Shown here in pieces: positions 16,330 through 26,255 of a DNA stretch of 64,000 nt. The notes beneath the pieces are model-generated. The model saw only the letters and a program-made list of their open reading frames with translations. It made no database searches and had not been told where the DNA came from. The translations under genes were made by a program, and so were the position numbers. The first letter of the stretch is position 1; each line of letters begins with the position of its first letter. The stretch comes from Trebonia sp963843745 (lineage in GTDB: Bacteria > Actinomycetota > Actinomycetes > Streptosporangiales > Streptosporangiaceae), in NCBI GenBank assembly GCA_963843745.1, contig CAWJLP010000021.1, positions 310,001-374,000 of the forward strand, in the 5' to 3' direction.

Positions 16330-17474
16330 CCACCGACCCCGGGGGGTCGCAGGGGGGCACCCCCCCTCGGCTAGCCCCCGCCCTCTACCCGGCTGACCGG
16401 CTCCGCACCGTCGCCGCAGCGGTGCGCGGCAAGGGCATCGGCGCCCTGCTGCTGACCCCGGGCCCGGACCTGCGCTACGTGACCGGTTACGACGCCAAGC
16501 AGCTCGAGCGGCTGACCTGCCTCGTGGTCCCGGCGGAGGGCGACCCGTTCCTGCTGGTGCCGCAGCTCGAGCTGAAGGCGGCGCAGGCCTCCCCGGCGTC
16601 CGGCCTCGGCGTGGAGATGGTGAGCTGGGGGGAAACGACGAGCCCGTTCGGGATAATCAAGAACAGGCTGCAGCGCCCGGAGTCAGTGGCGTTGTCCGAC
16701 CGGATGTGGGCGCTGCACGTCCTGCAGTTCGCCGGGATCTTCCCCGGCGCCGAGCAGCACCTGGCCAGCGAGGTGCTGTCCCCGCTGCGGGTCCGCAAGT
16801 CGGCGGCCGAAGTGCGGGCGCTGCGTGAGGCTGGCCAGGCCATCGACCGGGTGCACGCGCGCGTCCCGCAGTGGCTCAGGCCGGGGACCACCGAGCGGCA
16901 GGCCGGGGCGAAGATCGCCGAGGCCATCCTGGGCGAGGGGCACGCCACAGTGGACTTCGTGATCGTCGGCTCAGGGCCGAACGCCGCCAGCCCGCACCAC
17001 GAGGTCTCCGACCGGGTGATGCAGCAGGGCGACGTCGTGGTCGTCGACATCGGCGGCACGATGCCGTCGGGGTACTGCTCCGACTGCACGCGGACCTACG
17101 CGATCGGCGAGCCGCCCGCCGAGTTCGCGAAGTACTACGCGGTGCTCAAGGACGCGCAGGATCAGGCCTGCGACGCGGCCGGGCCCGGCGTCCAGGCGCA
17201 GGAGGTGGACCGGGTGGCGCGCGGCATCATCGCCGCCGCCGGGTACGGCGACTGGTTCATCCACCGCACCGGCCACGGCATCGGCCTGGAAAGCCACGAG
17301 GACCCGTACATCGTGGAGGGCAACGCCACGGAACTCGAACCGGGGATGGCCTTCTCCGTCGAGCCGGGCATCTACCCAGGGCCGCACGGTGCGCGCATCG
17401 AGGACATCGTGGTCTGCACCGAGACCGGCCGCGAGCGGCTGAACAACGCGCCCACCGACCTGGTGATCGTCTAA
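16326..17474 (+). CDS. M24-family metallopeptidase (Xaa-Pro aminopeptidase type)
   Basis: The 382-residue enzyme has a creatinase-like N-terminal domain (about residues 1-155) and a pita-bread catalytic domain. Metal ligands are the Asp in VVVDIGGTMPSG, the Asp in GYCSDCTRTYA, His in HRTGHGIGLESHEDP, Glu in SVEPGIYP and Glu in ARIEDIVVC. Cleavage of N-terminal residues before proline is the family activity. The GTG start overlaps the exonuclease stop (GTGA) and AAAGGGGA precedes it, so translation is coupled. The N-terminal Gly/Pro-rich residues look dispensable. The cytoplasmic location follows from the absence of a signal peptide. Confidence 0.92.
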   Translation: MTTDPGGSQGGTPPRLAPALYPADRLRTVAAAVRGKGIGALLLTPGPDLRYVTGYDAKQLERLTCLVVPAEGDPFLLVPQLELKAAQASPASGLGVEMVSWGETTSPFGIIKNRLQRPESVALSDRMWALHVLQFAGIFPGAEQHLASEVLSPLRVRKSAAEVRALREAGQAIDRVHARVPQWLRPGTTERQAGAKIAEAILGEGHATVDFVIVGSGPNAASPHHEVSDRVMQQGDVVVVDIGGTMPSGYCSDCTRTYAIGEPPAEFAKYYAVLKDAQDQACDAAGPGVQAQEVDRVARGIIAAAGYGDWFIHRTGHGIGLESHEDPYIVEGNATELEPGMAFSVEPGIYPGPHGARIEDIVVCTETGRERLNNAPTDLVIV

Positions 17475-17481
17475 CAGGGAA

Positions 17482-18399
17482 TCAGCGGTCCGGGGAGTCG
17501 CCCCGCTGCTGTTCGGCGAGGAACTGCTCGAACTGCTCGGCGAGCTCGTCGGCGGTCGGCATCTGCTCGCCCTCGGCGAGCAGCTCTCCCTCGGACGACG
17601 CGAGCGCCGCGTCGTACTGCTGCTCAAGGCCTTGCACCAGCTCGGCGACCTCAGAGGACTCGGCGACCTGCCGGTCGATCAGCGTGTTCGTGCGGTCGGC
17701 GGCCTCGCGCAGCTCGAGCGCGGGCAGGTCGAGCCCGGTGACTTCGCACACCGAGTCGAGCAGGGTCAGCGCTGAGGTCGGGTACGCGGCCTGGGCCAGG
17801 TAGTGCGGCACCTGCACCACGAAGCCGATCGCGTCCCGCCCTGACTCGCCGAACCGGAACTCCATCAGCGCGGCCGCGCTGGCCGGGACCTGGAGCTTGC
17901 TGGGCAGCGGAACCCGGGTGGTGACCAGCCCGGGACGGGTGGCGTGCGTGATCACGCCGAGCGGCCGGGTGTGCGGTATCCCCATCGGGACGCCGAAGTA
18001 CGTGATCATCGGGCCGGCCCCGAGCCGCTCCGCGAGCGACCGGGTGGCCGCGACGAACAGCTCCCATTCGTGGTCCGGCTCAGGGCCGGTGAGCAGCAGG
18101 AACTGCTTGCCGCCCACGTCCGACAGCAGGTAGACCGACAGTTCCGGCTGGTCGTAGCTCTCCCAGTGGCCGTCGTCGAACGTCATCAGCGGCCGCCGTG
18201 ACCGGTAGTCGAGGAGCCGGTCGGTGTCGAATCTCGCGACCGTCGTGTGCTCGAACGTGTCAAGGAGGTGCTCGGTGACCAGGCGTCCCGCCGCGCCCGC
18301 GTCCATGAACCCCTCCAGGTGCACGAGCATCGCCGCGCCGCTCACGTCCGGCGTCACCGCGGGGTCCAGTTCGTAGAGTTCTTCCGGCTGCTGCTGCAT
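17482..18399 (-). CDS. PAC2-family protein (proteasome assembly chaperone-like)
   Basis: The 305-residue protein matches the actinobacterial PAC2/DUF75 family in the segments MLVHLEGFMDAGAAGRLVTEHLL, RFDTDRLLDYRSRRPLMTFD, LLLTGPEPDHEWELFVAA and GVPMGIPHTRPLGVITHATRP. The molecular role of the family in actinobacteria is not settled. The C-terminus is acidic and Glu/Gln-rich (LAEQFEQFLAEQQRGDSPDR). The frame opens further upstream, but the ATG at 18397-18399 (MQQQPEELYELD) fits family length and has purine-rich bases upstream. It ends 7 bp from the convergent M24 gene. Confidence 0.88.
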   Translation of the reverse strand: MQQQPEELYELDPAVTPDVSGAAMLVHLEGFMDAGAAGRLVTEHLLDTFEHTTVARFDTDRLLDYRSRRPLMTFDDGHWESYDQPELSVYLLSDVGGKQFLLLTGPEPDHEWELFVAATRSLAERLGAGPMITYFGVPMGIPHTRPLGVITHATRPGLVTTRVPLPSKLQVPASAAALMEFRFGESGRDAIGFVVQVPHYLAQAAYPTSALTLLDSVCEVTGLDLPALELREAADRTNTLIDRQVAESSEVAELVQGLEQQYDAALASSEGELLAEGEQMPTADELAEQFEQFLAEQQRGDSPDR

Positions 18400-18423
18400 G
18401 CTTCCAGTCTCCCACCACGTACC

Positions 18424-18457
18424 AACGTCTTTCGCCGTGCAACGTCTTTCGCCGTGC
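18424..18457. promoter_or_regulatory. 17-bp direct tandem repeat in the PAC2/Lrp divergent spacer
   Basis: AACGTCTTTCGCCGTGC is present twice with no gap (18424-18440, 18441-18457) and a partial AACG follows. It lies 25 bp upstream of the PAC2 start and about 80-110 bp upstream of the Lrp gene. Its position fits an operator array or promoter duplication; the cognate protein is unknown. Confidence 0.55.
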
Positions 18458-18545
18458 AACGCACGGTAGGCCCAGATCAATCCCGAGATAAATCCGTTAC
18501 CGCGCGGCCCTCCCAGCCGGAAGAAATCACGTTAAGTTGTCGTGG

Positions 18546-18986
18546 GTGGAAGAGATCGACCGCAAGATCGTGTCGCTGCTGTCCCGCAACGGGCGCATGA
18601 GCTTCACGGAACTCGCCAGGCAGGCAGGCCTTTCGGTGTCGGCGGTGCACCAGCGCGTCCGGCGCCTCGAGGCCGAGGGAGTCATCACCGGGTACATCGC
18701 GCTGTGTAACGCGGACGTCATAGGGCTGCCGCTGACCGCCTTCGTGTCGATAAAGCCATTCGACCCGGCCGCCCCCGACGACCTGCCCAGCAGGCTGGCT
18801 GATCTCACGGCGATCGAGGCCTGCCACAGCGTGGCGGGCGAGGAGAACTACATCCTGAAGGTGCGGGTCGCCTCCCCGGCGGCGCTCGAGGACCTGCTCC
18901 AGCAGATCCGCAGCCTCGCGAACGTGTCCACCAGGACCACGGTCGTGCTGAGCACGCCGTACGAGCACCGGCCGCCCGTCGTCTAG
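18546..18986 (+). CDS. Lrp/AsnC-family transcriptional regulator
   Basis: The roughly 147-residue protein has an N-terminal helix-turn-helix (IDRKIVSLLSRNGRMSFTELARQAGLSVSAVHQRVRRLEAEGVI) and the C-terminal RAM effector domain (FDPAAPDDLPSRLADLTAIEACHSVAGEENYILKVRV). Such proteins sense amino acids or related small ligands and form dimers to octamers. GTG at 18546 (VEEIDRKI) is preferred; a TTG at 18537 in frame is also possible. No good ribosome-binding site is visible. It is divergent from the PAC2 gene, a possible target. Confidence 0.9.
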   Translation: MEEIDRKIVSLLSRNGRMSFTELARQAGLSVSAVHQRVRRLEAEGVITGYIALCNADVIGLPLTAFVSIKPFDPAAPDDLPSRLADLTAIEACHSVAGEENYILKVRVASPAALEDLLQQIRSLANVSTRTTVVLSTPYEHRPPVV

Positions 18987-18996
18987 CGCGGCGGGC

Positions 18997-19596
18997 TCAG
19001 CCGGCGGCCGGGCGGGACCGCAGGCCGTCGAGCATGAGGGCCATCAGCCTGTCGGTGTCCTCCGGCGACTGTTCGGTGGCCACCACGATGCCGTGCACGA
19101 GGCGGAGCAGGTCCCGTTCCGTCACGTCGGGGCGCAGTACCCCGGCCCGCTGCGCGTTAGCGACCAGTCGGCCCGCGGCGTCCCGCATCGCCACCATGCA
19201 GCCGTTCATCAGCTCGGAGTCCTTGCCGACCGCGCTGATCAGCGCGTGCGCCAGGCCGCGCTTGGTGACCAGGTAGGCGGCCAGCGCGCGCACCCAGCCG
19301 AGCAGGGCCTGCTCGGGGGAGTTGCTGACAAGCAGCTCGTCCGCCGCGTCGCAGACCGTCTGCACCTGGCTGCGGTACACCGCGGCCTGCAGGTCGACCC
19401 GCGTCGGGAAGTGCCGGTACAGCGTGCCGATGCCAACGCCGGCCCGCCGGGCGATGTCGTCGAGCGGCGCGTCGGCGCCGTGCTCGGCGAAGGCGGCGGT
19501 CGCCGCCTCAAGGAGCTTCGCGCGGCTGCGCCGCGCGTCGGCGCGCATCCGCGGCTCTTCGCCCGCGTCGAGGCGGGTCTCGTCAGTAGTGCTCAT
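18997..19596 (-). CDS. TetR-family repressor
   Basis: The 199-residue protein has the N-terminal TetR DNA-binding domain: RAKLLEAATAAFAEHGADAPLDDIARRAGVGIGTLYRHFPTRVDLQAAVY (about residues 24-73). A helical ligand domain follows. The start at 19596 (MSTTDETRLD) fits the family; an upstream extension in frame would run through the promoter. It is divergent from the MFS exporter with a palindrome between them, the standard layout for a repressor of a drug-efflux gene that responds to the exporter's substrate. Confidence 0.93.
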   Translation of the reverse strand: MSTTDETRLDAGEEPRMRADARRSRAKLLEAATAAFAEHGADAPLDDIARRAGVGIGTLYRHFPTRVDLQAAVYRSQVQTVCDAADELLVSNSPEQALLGWVRALAAYLVTKRGLAHALISAVGKDSELMNGCMVAMRDAAGRLVANAQRAGVLRPDVTERDLLRLVHGIVVATEQSPEDTDRLMALMLDGLRSRPAAG

Positions 19597-19624
19597 CAGC
19601 TCAACATTAAATAGGTTTGCCAAA

Positions 19625-19641
19625 ACGGAGGGACTCTCCGT
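19625..19641. promoter_or_regulatory. Putative TetR operator
   Basis: ACGGAG-N5-CTCCGT is a perfect 17-bp palindrome midway between the tetR start (19596) and the MFS start (19654). Size and position fit TetR-dimer binding that represses both promoters. Confidence 0.65.
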
Positions 19642-19653
19642 ATAGTAACCGGA

Positions 19654-21174
19654 GTGGACCTCCGAATCTTTCCCCATCGTACCGTGAACGGCGCCGTTCG
19701 TCGCGGGGACGGCCGGGCTGGCGTCGCGCTAGCGATCATGCTCGGCGCTCAGCTGATGATCATCCTCGACGCGACCGTGGTGAACATCGCGCTGCCGCAC
19801 ATCCAATCGGGACTGCACTTCTCCGCCACCAGCCTGTCCTGGGTGCTGAACGCGTACACGCTGACGTTCGGCGGGCTGCTGCTGCTGGGCGGCCGGGCCG
19901 GTGACATCCTGGGCCGCCGCCGCACGTTCCTCGCCGGGATCGTGATATTCACGGTGGCGTCGCTGGCCGGAGGCCTCGCGCCGTCCGCCGGGGTGCTGCT
20001 CGCCGCCCGCGTCCTGCAGGGCGTCGGCGGCGCGCTCGCCTCGCCCGCCGTGCTCGCGCTGGTCGTCAGCGGCTTTCCCGAAGGCAGGGAGCGGACCAGG
20101 GCGCTGGCCATCTACGCCGGCGTGGTGACCGGCGGCGGCTCGCTCGGCCTCGTCCTCGGCGGGGTGATCACCCAGTGGCTGGACTGGCGCTGGGTGCTGT
20201 TCATCAACGTGCCGATCGGCATCGCGGTGGTCGCCGCCACTCCGCTGTTCGTCGCGGAGACGCCCCGGCAGCCCGGCCGCTTCGACCTGGCGGGCGCGAT
20301 CACCTCGACGGCCGGCGTCACCGCGCTCGTCTACGGTTTCATCAGGGCCGCGTCCTACGGCTGGGGCGACCGTGTCGGGCTGGCGGCGTTCGCGGCGGCG
20401 GCCGTGCTGCTCGCGATCTTCGTGCGCACCGAGACCCGCGCCTCGCAGCCGATCACGCCGCTGCGGCTGTTCGCCGACGCCAGCAGGTCCGGCTCGTTCG
20501 TGGCGCGGCTGCTGCTGGTAGGCGGCATGTTCGGGATGTTCTTCTTCCTGACCCAGTTCCTGCAGGACGTACTCGGCTTCAGCCCGCTGCGGGCAGGCCT
20601 GGCGTTCCTGCCGATGACCCTGCTGCTGTTCGCGGTGTCCCGCGGGGTGCCGCGGCTGATGCCGGTGTTCGGGCCGTGGCGGCTGATGATCGCGGGCATG
20701 CTCCCGGTGGTGGCCGGCATGGCGCTGCTGTCCCAGGTGTCGCCGGCGACCAGCTACTGGACCGGGATCTTCCCGCCCATGGTGCTGCTCGGCGCGGGCA
20801 TGGGCGTCGTGTTCGTGCCGCTGACCACGGCCTCGCTGGCCGGGGTGCGGCCGCAGGACTCCGGCGCCGCCTCCAGCATGGTCAACGTCATGCAGCAGCT
20901 CGGCGGCTCGCTGGGCCTGGCGGTGCTGGTCGCGGTCTTCGGCACCGCGAGCCGCACCGCGCTGGCGCATCCGGTGGCGGGGGAGTCCGCGACGGCGTTC
21001 CACACCCAGGTGCTCGCCCACGGCATGGCCGACGCGTTCGGCCTCGCGGCGATCTTCGATGTGGCGGCCCTGCTGATCATCGCCATCCTGCTGCGCGGCC
21101 GCGCGGCGCCCGCCGCGCCGGCACCGGCCGAGATCGACGAGCTGGACCTCGTGCCGGTACCTGACATCGAGTAA
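19654..21174 (+). CDS. MFS drug exporter, DHA2 (EmrB/QacA) family
   Basis: The 506-residue transporter has about fourteen transmembrane helices, as expected for DHA2 proton antiporters. Helix 1 carries the family motif LDATVVNIALPHI, motif A is LLLLGGRAGDILGRRRTFLAGI, and motif C-like AGVVTGGGSLGLVLGG lies in helix 5. The GTG start has CCGGAG immediately before it, too close for a standard ribosome-binding site. A leaderless message or an internal start is therefore possible. Regulation by the adjacent TetR is likely. The tail is acidic (EIDELDLVPVPDIE). Confidence 0.92.
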   Translation: MDLRIFPHRTVNGAVRRGDGRAGVALAIMLGAQLMIILDATVVNIALPHIQSGLHFSATSLSWVLNAYTLTFGGLLLLGGRAGDILGRRRTFLAGIVIFTVASLAGGLAPSAGVLLAARVLQGVGGALASPAVLALVVSGFPEGRERTRALAIYAGVVTGGGSLGLVLGGVITQWLDWRWVLFINVPIGIAVVAATPLFVAETPRQPGRFDLAGAITSTAGVTALVYGFIRAASYGWGDRVGLAAFAAAAVLLAIFVRTETRASQPITPLRLFADASRSGSFVARLLLVGGMFGMFFFLTQFLQDVLGFSPLRAGLAFLPMTLLLFAVSRGVPRLMPVFGPWRLMIAGMLPVVAGMALLSQVSPATSYWTGIFPPMVLLGAGMGVVFVPLTTASLAGVRPQDSGAASSMVNVMQQLGGSLGLAVLVAVFGTASRTALAHPVAGESATAFHTQVLAHGMADAFGLAAIFDVAALLIIAILLRGRAAPAAPAPAEIDELDLVPVPDIE

Positions 21175-21190
21175 GTCGCGGTCGCGGCAC

Positions 21191-21227
21191 GGCTTGACCC
21201 TCCTGTAATGGGAGGGTTGAGCCTTTT
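21191..21227 (+). terminator. Intrinsic terminator after the MFS gene
   Basis: GGCTTGACCCTCC (21191-21203) pairs with GGAGGGTTGAGCC (21211-21223) with two wobble or mismatch positions and a short loop, and is followed by TTTTCCTG. It is the clearest classical terminator in the window. Confidence 0.75.
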
Positions 21228-21266
21228 CCTGACGCACTCGACGAGCCGATGGAAGGGCGCATGATC

Positions 21267-21659
21267 ATGACCGAGACAAGTGAACTGACGACCGGACAGA
21301 TCGCCGACCGGTACCTGGCCGTATGGAGCGAACCCGATCCCGCCGCGCGCCGCGCCGCCGTCGCCGCCCTGTGGGCGCCGGACGGCGTGGAGTTCATCGA
21401 CGGCGGCATCCAGTTCCGCGGGCACGACGGGCTCGCCACGAGGGTGCGTGAAGCCTACGAGCAGTTCGTCGCCACCGGCGCTTACGCCCTCACGTCCGCT
21501 GGCGACGTGGCCAGGCACGATGACATCGTGACCTTCACGGCCCAGCTGACCACCCCCGACGGGGAGGCCGCCTGGCAGGCCAGGATCTTCCTGCTCGTGG
21601 GGCGGGACGGCCTGATCCGGGAGGATTACCAGCTCACGGTGAAACCGCTCGCGGCCTGA
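21267..21659 (+). CDS. SnoaL/NTF2-like protein
   Basis: The 130-residue protein has the alpha+beta cone pattern of the SnoaL-like family: QIADRYLAVWSEPDPAARRAAVAALWAPDGVEFIDGGIQFRGHDGLATRVREAYEQF. Members are ligand-binding or isomerase-like; the substrate is unknown. Of three close ATG codons, the one at 21267 has GGAAGGG nine bases upstream and was chosen. Its 3' end overlaps the convergent alpha-mannosidase by 26 bp. Confidence 0.85.
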   Translation: MTETSELTTGQIADRYLAVWSEPDPAARRAAVAALWAPDGVEFIDGGIQFRGHDGLATRVREAYEQFVATGAYALTSAGDVARHDDIVTFTAQLTTPDGEAAWQARIFLLVGRDGLIREDYQLTVKPLAA

Positions 21660-24600
21660 GTACCGTGAGCGGGACCGCCTGCGAGTAGCGGACGCGGCCG
21701 AAGTACATCAGCTTGACCAGGAGCCAGGACTGCCAGCCGGGCTCGGCCGTCGCGGGCACGGTCACGGCGAAGCCTGCCGTGGCCTCCCCGCCCGGCGGCA
21801 CGGTAACCGCCTGGGTCCACGGCGCGGTGGCCCGCCAGGTGCCGACCGGGGAGATGAGCTGGAGCTCGCCGCGCAGGCCGGAAGCCAGGTGGCTGGCGAC
21901 CCGGACGGTCAGCTCGCCGCGCTCGCCGGGCGCCAGCCGCAGCTCGGGGGTGAGCACCTCCAGGTCCGCCTCGCCCGCCATGCCCTGGACGTCCGACTGC
22001 AGCCGGAAGAACAGCTCCTCTGGCGGCTGGCTGGCGTCCAGGGCGCCGGGCTCGCCGATCGTGACGAGCGCGGTGTCCTCGAGCAGCTGGCCGAGCCCGT
22101 CGCGGATCCTGGCCGCGACGAAGTACCGCCCGGCGTCGGCGCCCGGCCGGGCCCTGACCACCACGTCCCAGGTCGTGAACCCATGCCCGGGGATGTCGAA
22201 GGGCAGCGGCGCGTCCGTGGTGACCGGCGCGCCGTCGATCTCCGCCAGCAGGCCGTCGGGCACCAGCAGCTCGACCGCTCCGCTGGCAGGCTCGGGGCCG
22301 CAGGCCACGCTGAGCTGGAGGGGGACGGCCGGGTCGCCCTCGCCGAACTCGGCGCCGTCGCTGTAGCCGCCGAGCGTGATCCTGGTGGGCGTGACATGCA
22401 CCGCGACCGGGACGTTCCCGGCGGGCGCCGGGCCCTTGCCGTGCAGCCAGTACCGCGCGTGCACCGGCTGAACCGGCTCGGGCGGAGCGGGCGGGGCCGG
22501 CGGCTCCAGCCGCGTCGCCGTCGGCGAAGCTGGCGCCAAGCCAGGCGCCGGCCCCAGCCGGAGCACCGCCGTCACCGTCTCGAACGGGCCGATGCCGACC
22601 AGGGCCTCGCCATCGCTGACAGGGACCTGGACGTCGTCCGCCTCTTCGAGCAGGCTGGCGCGCCAGGCGGCCTCGATGCCGCCAAGGACGCCGCCGGCGC
22701 GCACCCGGACCAGGGACGCCGTCCCCTCGGTCTCCCGCAGCCTGACGGTCACCGCCCGGCCGGCGGGCAGCCCGCCTGGCCGGCCCGCGGCGAGGGGATT
22801 GCCGTGCGGCTTGAGGGCGGACAGCGTGACGTTCGGCACGCTCAGCGTGATGGCCGCCGCGCCATCGCCATCGCCATCGCCATCGTCATCGCTGTCGTCG
22901 CCGCCGCTGTCCGGCGCCTCCCCGGTCACGACCGCGGTCAGGTCGTGGTTGTAGTCGTCGGCGCGCGCATTGAACCCGGCCTCGCGCCAGCCCTCCGCCG
23001 ACGCCGCCAGCGCGTACGAGAACGTGTGCGCCCAGTGCTGCCAGGCGAAGCTCGACCCGTCAGGCGCGGCCCGCCGGTCGCCGTCGATCCACACCCCGCT
23101 CGGCCAGCTGGAGCAGGCGCGCAGCAGCGTCATCCAGAGCGTCCCGTCCGGCGTCACTACGCCGCTGGGCGTGCCCCTGTTGAACAGCGCCACCGTCCCG
23201 CCGGCCAGCGGCGGCTCGCCGGGGAGCGCCCCGGCGCCGTCGGCCATGACGGCGCGCAGCTCCCTGGTGGCCAGCCCGCCCGCCAGCTCGCCCAGCGCCT
23301 TCTCCAGGCCGGCCGCCTCCGCGGGCGCGACGATCAGCACCGGCAGGTCACGGGGCCCGCGCAGGTCCGCGTCCGGCGCGAACGCGGAGGCGCGTGACCG
23401 CGTGGCAGGCACCCACAGCCGCGCCCCCGTCCCGTCGGCGACCAGCGCGGCGAGCTGCTTGGCCACCGCCGGTTCCGCCGCCGCGAGAACCTCCGCGGTG
23501 AACGCGTTCTCCGAGGGACCGCCGAGCGCGATCCTGAAGTCCGGCAGGTTGGAGTCCACGTCGACCGACCCGTAGCGCGGCCCGGTGGCCCGCGAGCAGG
23601 TCGCCGTGACGCCGGCCCCCGCCAGCGAGACGAGCAGATCCCTGATGAGCCGGCGATCACCGCTGCCGATGACATCCGGAGTGATCACCTCGGCCACCCC
23701 GATCCCGACCGGCACCTCACCCCCGGTCGCGGCGAGCACCGCGCGCGCGACCGACCCGACACCGAACCACTGGTTCGCCGAGTTGTCGAGGGTCCACGAG
23801 TGCGCCGCCGTGTCCGCTTCCGGCGTGCCGAACGGCCGTCCGATCACCGCCGTCGCCGTCTGGTACACCGGCAGCCCGCCGGCCACGGCGGCGGGGAAGC
23901 GGACCCGCAGCATCCGGTCCTTGCCGATCGACCCCGACAGGCGGGTGCGGAACTCCACCCGGTCCGCGCCGTCCCACAGCAGGGTCTCGGCGGTGATCGT
24001 CAGGTCGCCGAGCGGGAAGGTGGCGACCAGCCGCGACCCGGCGGCCGAGCGCTGCGCGCGCACGGCCGTGGCCGGCGCGGCCGCGGAGCCGGCCCTGGTC
24101 CCTTCGGCGCCAGGTGCCAGGGACCTTCGCCCCAGCGCGGGTGCTTGTCGTATTCCTCCTGCAGCACGAGCTCGTTGCCCGGCCCGGCCAGCACCTCCCG
24201 GCCGGATCGCTTGTCGAGCACCGAGCTGAGCGTGCCGCCGCGCGCCGGGTCGGCGGTCACGGCGAAGAAGTCGTTCTCGATCGTGACCCCGCCGACGTCC
24301 GTCCAGCCCTCATCGCCGCCCGCGGGGGCGGCCTGGACCGCGGCCAGCGGGTAGCGCCGGTGCCCGAGCGCCGGCACCGCGCGGGCGCGGAACGTCAGCG
24401 TCACCTCGGCGAGCGACCCGTCCGGGTACCAGCGCACCCCCTCGGCGAGCGCCGGCACGACCGCGCCGGTCTCCGGGTCGCGCACCTCCAGCCAGCCCGG
24501 GCCAGGCGAGCCGGGGCGCACGGTCACCGTGACCATCCCGTCCCGCTCCCTGGCCAGCCCGTTCACCACCGTGACAGCCCGCCCGCCGTCCCCGGCGCCG

Positions 24601-26159
24601 TCCCCGGCCCCGGCCCCGCCGGCCCCGCCAACGATGAAATCGATTGCATCGTGGCGCGCCGAGTCGCCGCGCTGCCACGCTTCGCGCCAGCCCGCCAGCA
24701 GGTCCAGGTACACCTGGTCGGATTCGGTGCCGGTGATCGCGTCGTGGTGCGCCCCGTAGGCGAGCTGCCGCCACGCCTTGTCCAGCGACTCGGCGGGGTA
24801 CGGCGCCCCGCGCAGCCAGGCCAGCGTCGCGAGCCGCTCGGCCTCGAGGACCGCGGTCTCGCCCGCCCGCTGCGCCTGCTTGGTGTCGATGTAGGACACG
24901 TCCTTGCCGGTGTAGACGGGGTTCATGTCCCGCGTCTGCGGCATGATCCAGAACCGGGCGCCCGCCCCGGATCCGGATCCTGGTGCGCCGGCCGCCTCCG
25001 CCCGCACCGCGTCGAAGAACTCGCGGGGGATCGCGGTGACGAACCGCGGCCACACGTACCGCTTGTTCCACTCCCGGTGCACGTCGGTCACCCACCGGGC
25101 CGGAATGACGTGGTCCGACCCGACGGGCAGCATGACGTTCCTGGTGGCGGCCACCGCGGCCAGCGTCAGGAACTGCTCGTGCGCCGCCCGCAGCGCCGCC
25201 TCCAGGTCCGGCGTGGTGTGCAGCGTCCAGCCCGCGCCGTAGTGGTTGGCCATGTACGCCGTCAGCAGCCCGGACCCGTCGGGGGAGAGCCACTCGAACT
25301 CGGCGGGGAACTGCATCCGGGTGTTGTCGTCGGGCCCCCACTGGTGGAACGGCCCGCGCGCCCACGACGACGACGTGAGCCCCGCCGACGCCATCAGCCC
25401 GGGGAAGCCGGGATCGTGCCCGAACGCGTCGAGCATCCACGCCGATCGCGGGTCGGCGCCGAGCACGTCGCGCTGGAATCCCATCCCGTACACCGCGTTG
25501 CGGATCGTGGTCTCGGCGCTGGTCAGGTTCGTGTTCGGCTCGTTGTAGGTGCCGCCGACGAGCTCGAGGCGCCCGTCAGCGAGCAGGCCGCGGATGGCCG
25601 CGCGGTCGTGGGGGAACGCGTCGAAGTGCGGCTTGAGGTAGTCGAGCTCGGCGAGCACGAACTTGTAATCGGGGTCCCGGCGCGCCTTCTCCAGATGCAG
25701 CCGGACCAGGTTGAACGCGGTCCTGGTGTCGGGCAGCTCGCCGTCCTCGTCGGGCAGCACCAGCCGGGCCTCGGTGAACTGGCCCTGGGTGCTCCACCAC
25801 ACCGGGTCGTAGTGGAAGTGGCTGACCATCCACATGGTCCAGCCCGGCTCGGCCACGGTGATCCGCGCGGCCTGCTCGACGCGGGCGGCAGCCGTCTCCG
25901 CGATGACCGTGACCGGCAGTTCGGTGCCGGGGGCGCCAGTCACCGCGACGGCCACCTCATAGCTGCGGCTTTCCCCCGCCACGGGAAGCGTCATCCCGAA
26001 CGGGCGCGGGGTGGCTGCCCCGGCCCCCTCGATCCGCAGCGTGGCCGGCGCGCCCGCGTCGCTGTCGCCCGCTGGCTCCACGGTGACCCTGACCACCTGC
26101 AGCGGCCGGACCGCACTGCCCTGGAAGAGATCTGTGGATTCCACGCCAGTGATCCGCAT
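21634..26159 (-). pseudogene. GH38 alpha-mannosidase-like hydrolase, split by a one-base frameshift
   Basis: The N-terminal part (ATG at 26159, MRITGVESTDLFQG) carries the GH38 catalytic domain: MVSHFHYDPVWW, LVGGTYNEPNTNL, AWMLDAFGHDPGF with the presumed Asp nucleophile, and YGAHHDAITGTESDQVYLDLL. The frame breaks at about 24100: after PWHLAPKG it turns into Pro/Arg-rich sequence and stops at 24000. The other frame picks up exactly there (TRAGSAAAPATAVRAQRSAAG) and continues to 21634 with the beta-sandwich domains. One extra C in the CCC run at 24100-24102 would restore a protein of about 1,500 residues. Codon use is normal throughout, so the break is recent or a sequencing error. It is divergent from a winged-helix regulator. 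Confidence 0.85.
22855..22890. repeat. 6-bp microsatellite in the mannosidase gene
   Basis: Repeated CATCGC/CATCGT units encode an Asp/Gly run (DDSDDDGDGDGDG) in a linker of the alpha-mannosidase. It is likely variable in length between strains. Confidence 0.7.
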
Positions 26160-26255
26160 GCCCCCATCGTTACACGGCAACGCGGTGCGCGCGCCCTCAG
26201 GAATCACGCGCGTCATCCCGGTCGGCAGCTCCTCGAAACGAATCTTCCGAGAGCC

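Noticed and set aside
19729..21237. 502-codon minus-strand frame opposite the MFS exporter
   Set aside because: Composition rich in Arg/Gln/His with no domain; the plus strand encodes a textbook 14-helix transporter.
24000..24110. Programmed ribosomal frameshift in the alpha-mannosidase
   Set aside because: No slippery heptamer or downstream pseudoknot is evident, and both halves are needed for one family-length protein; a one-base indel is simpler.
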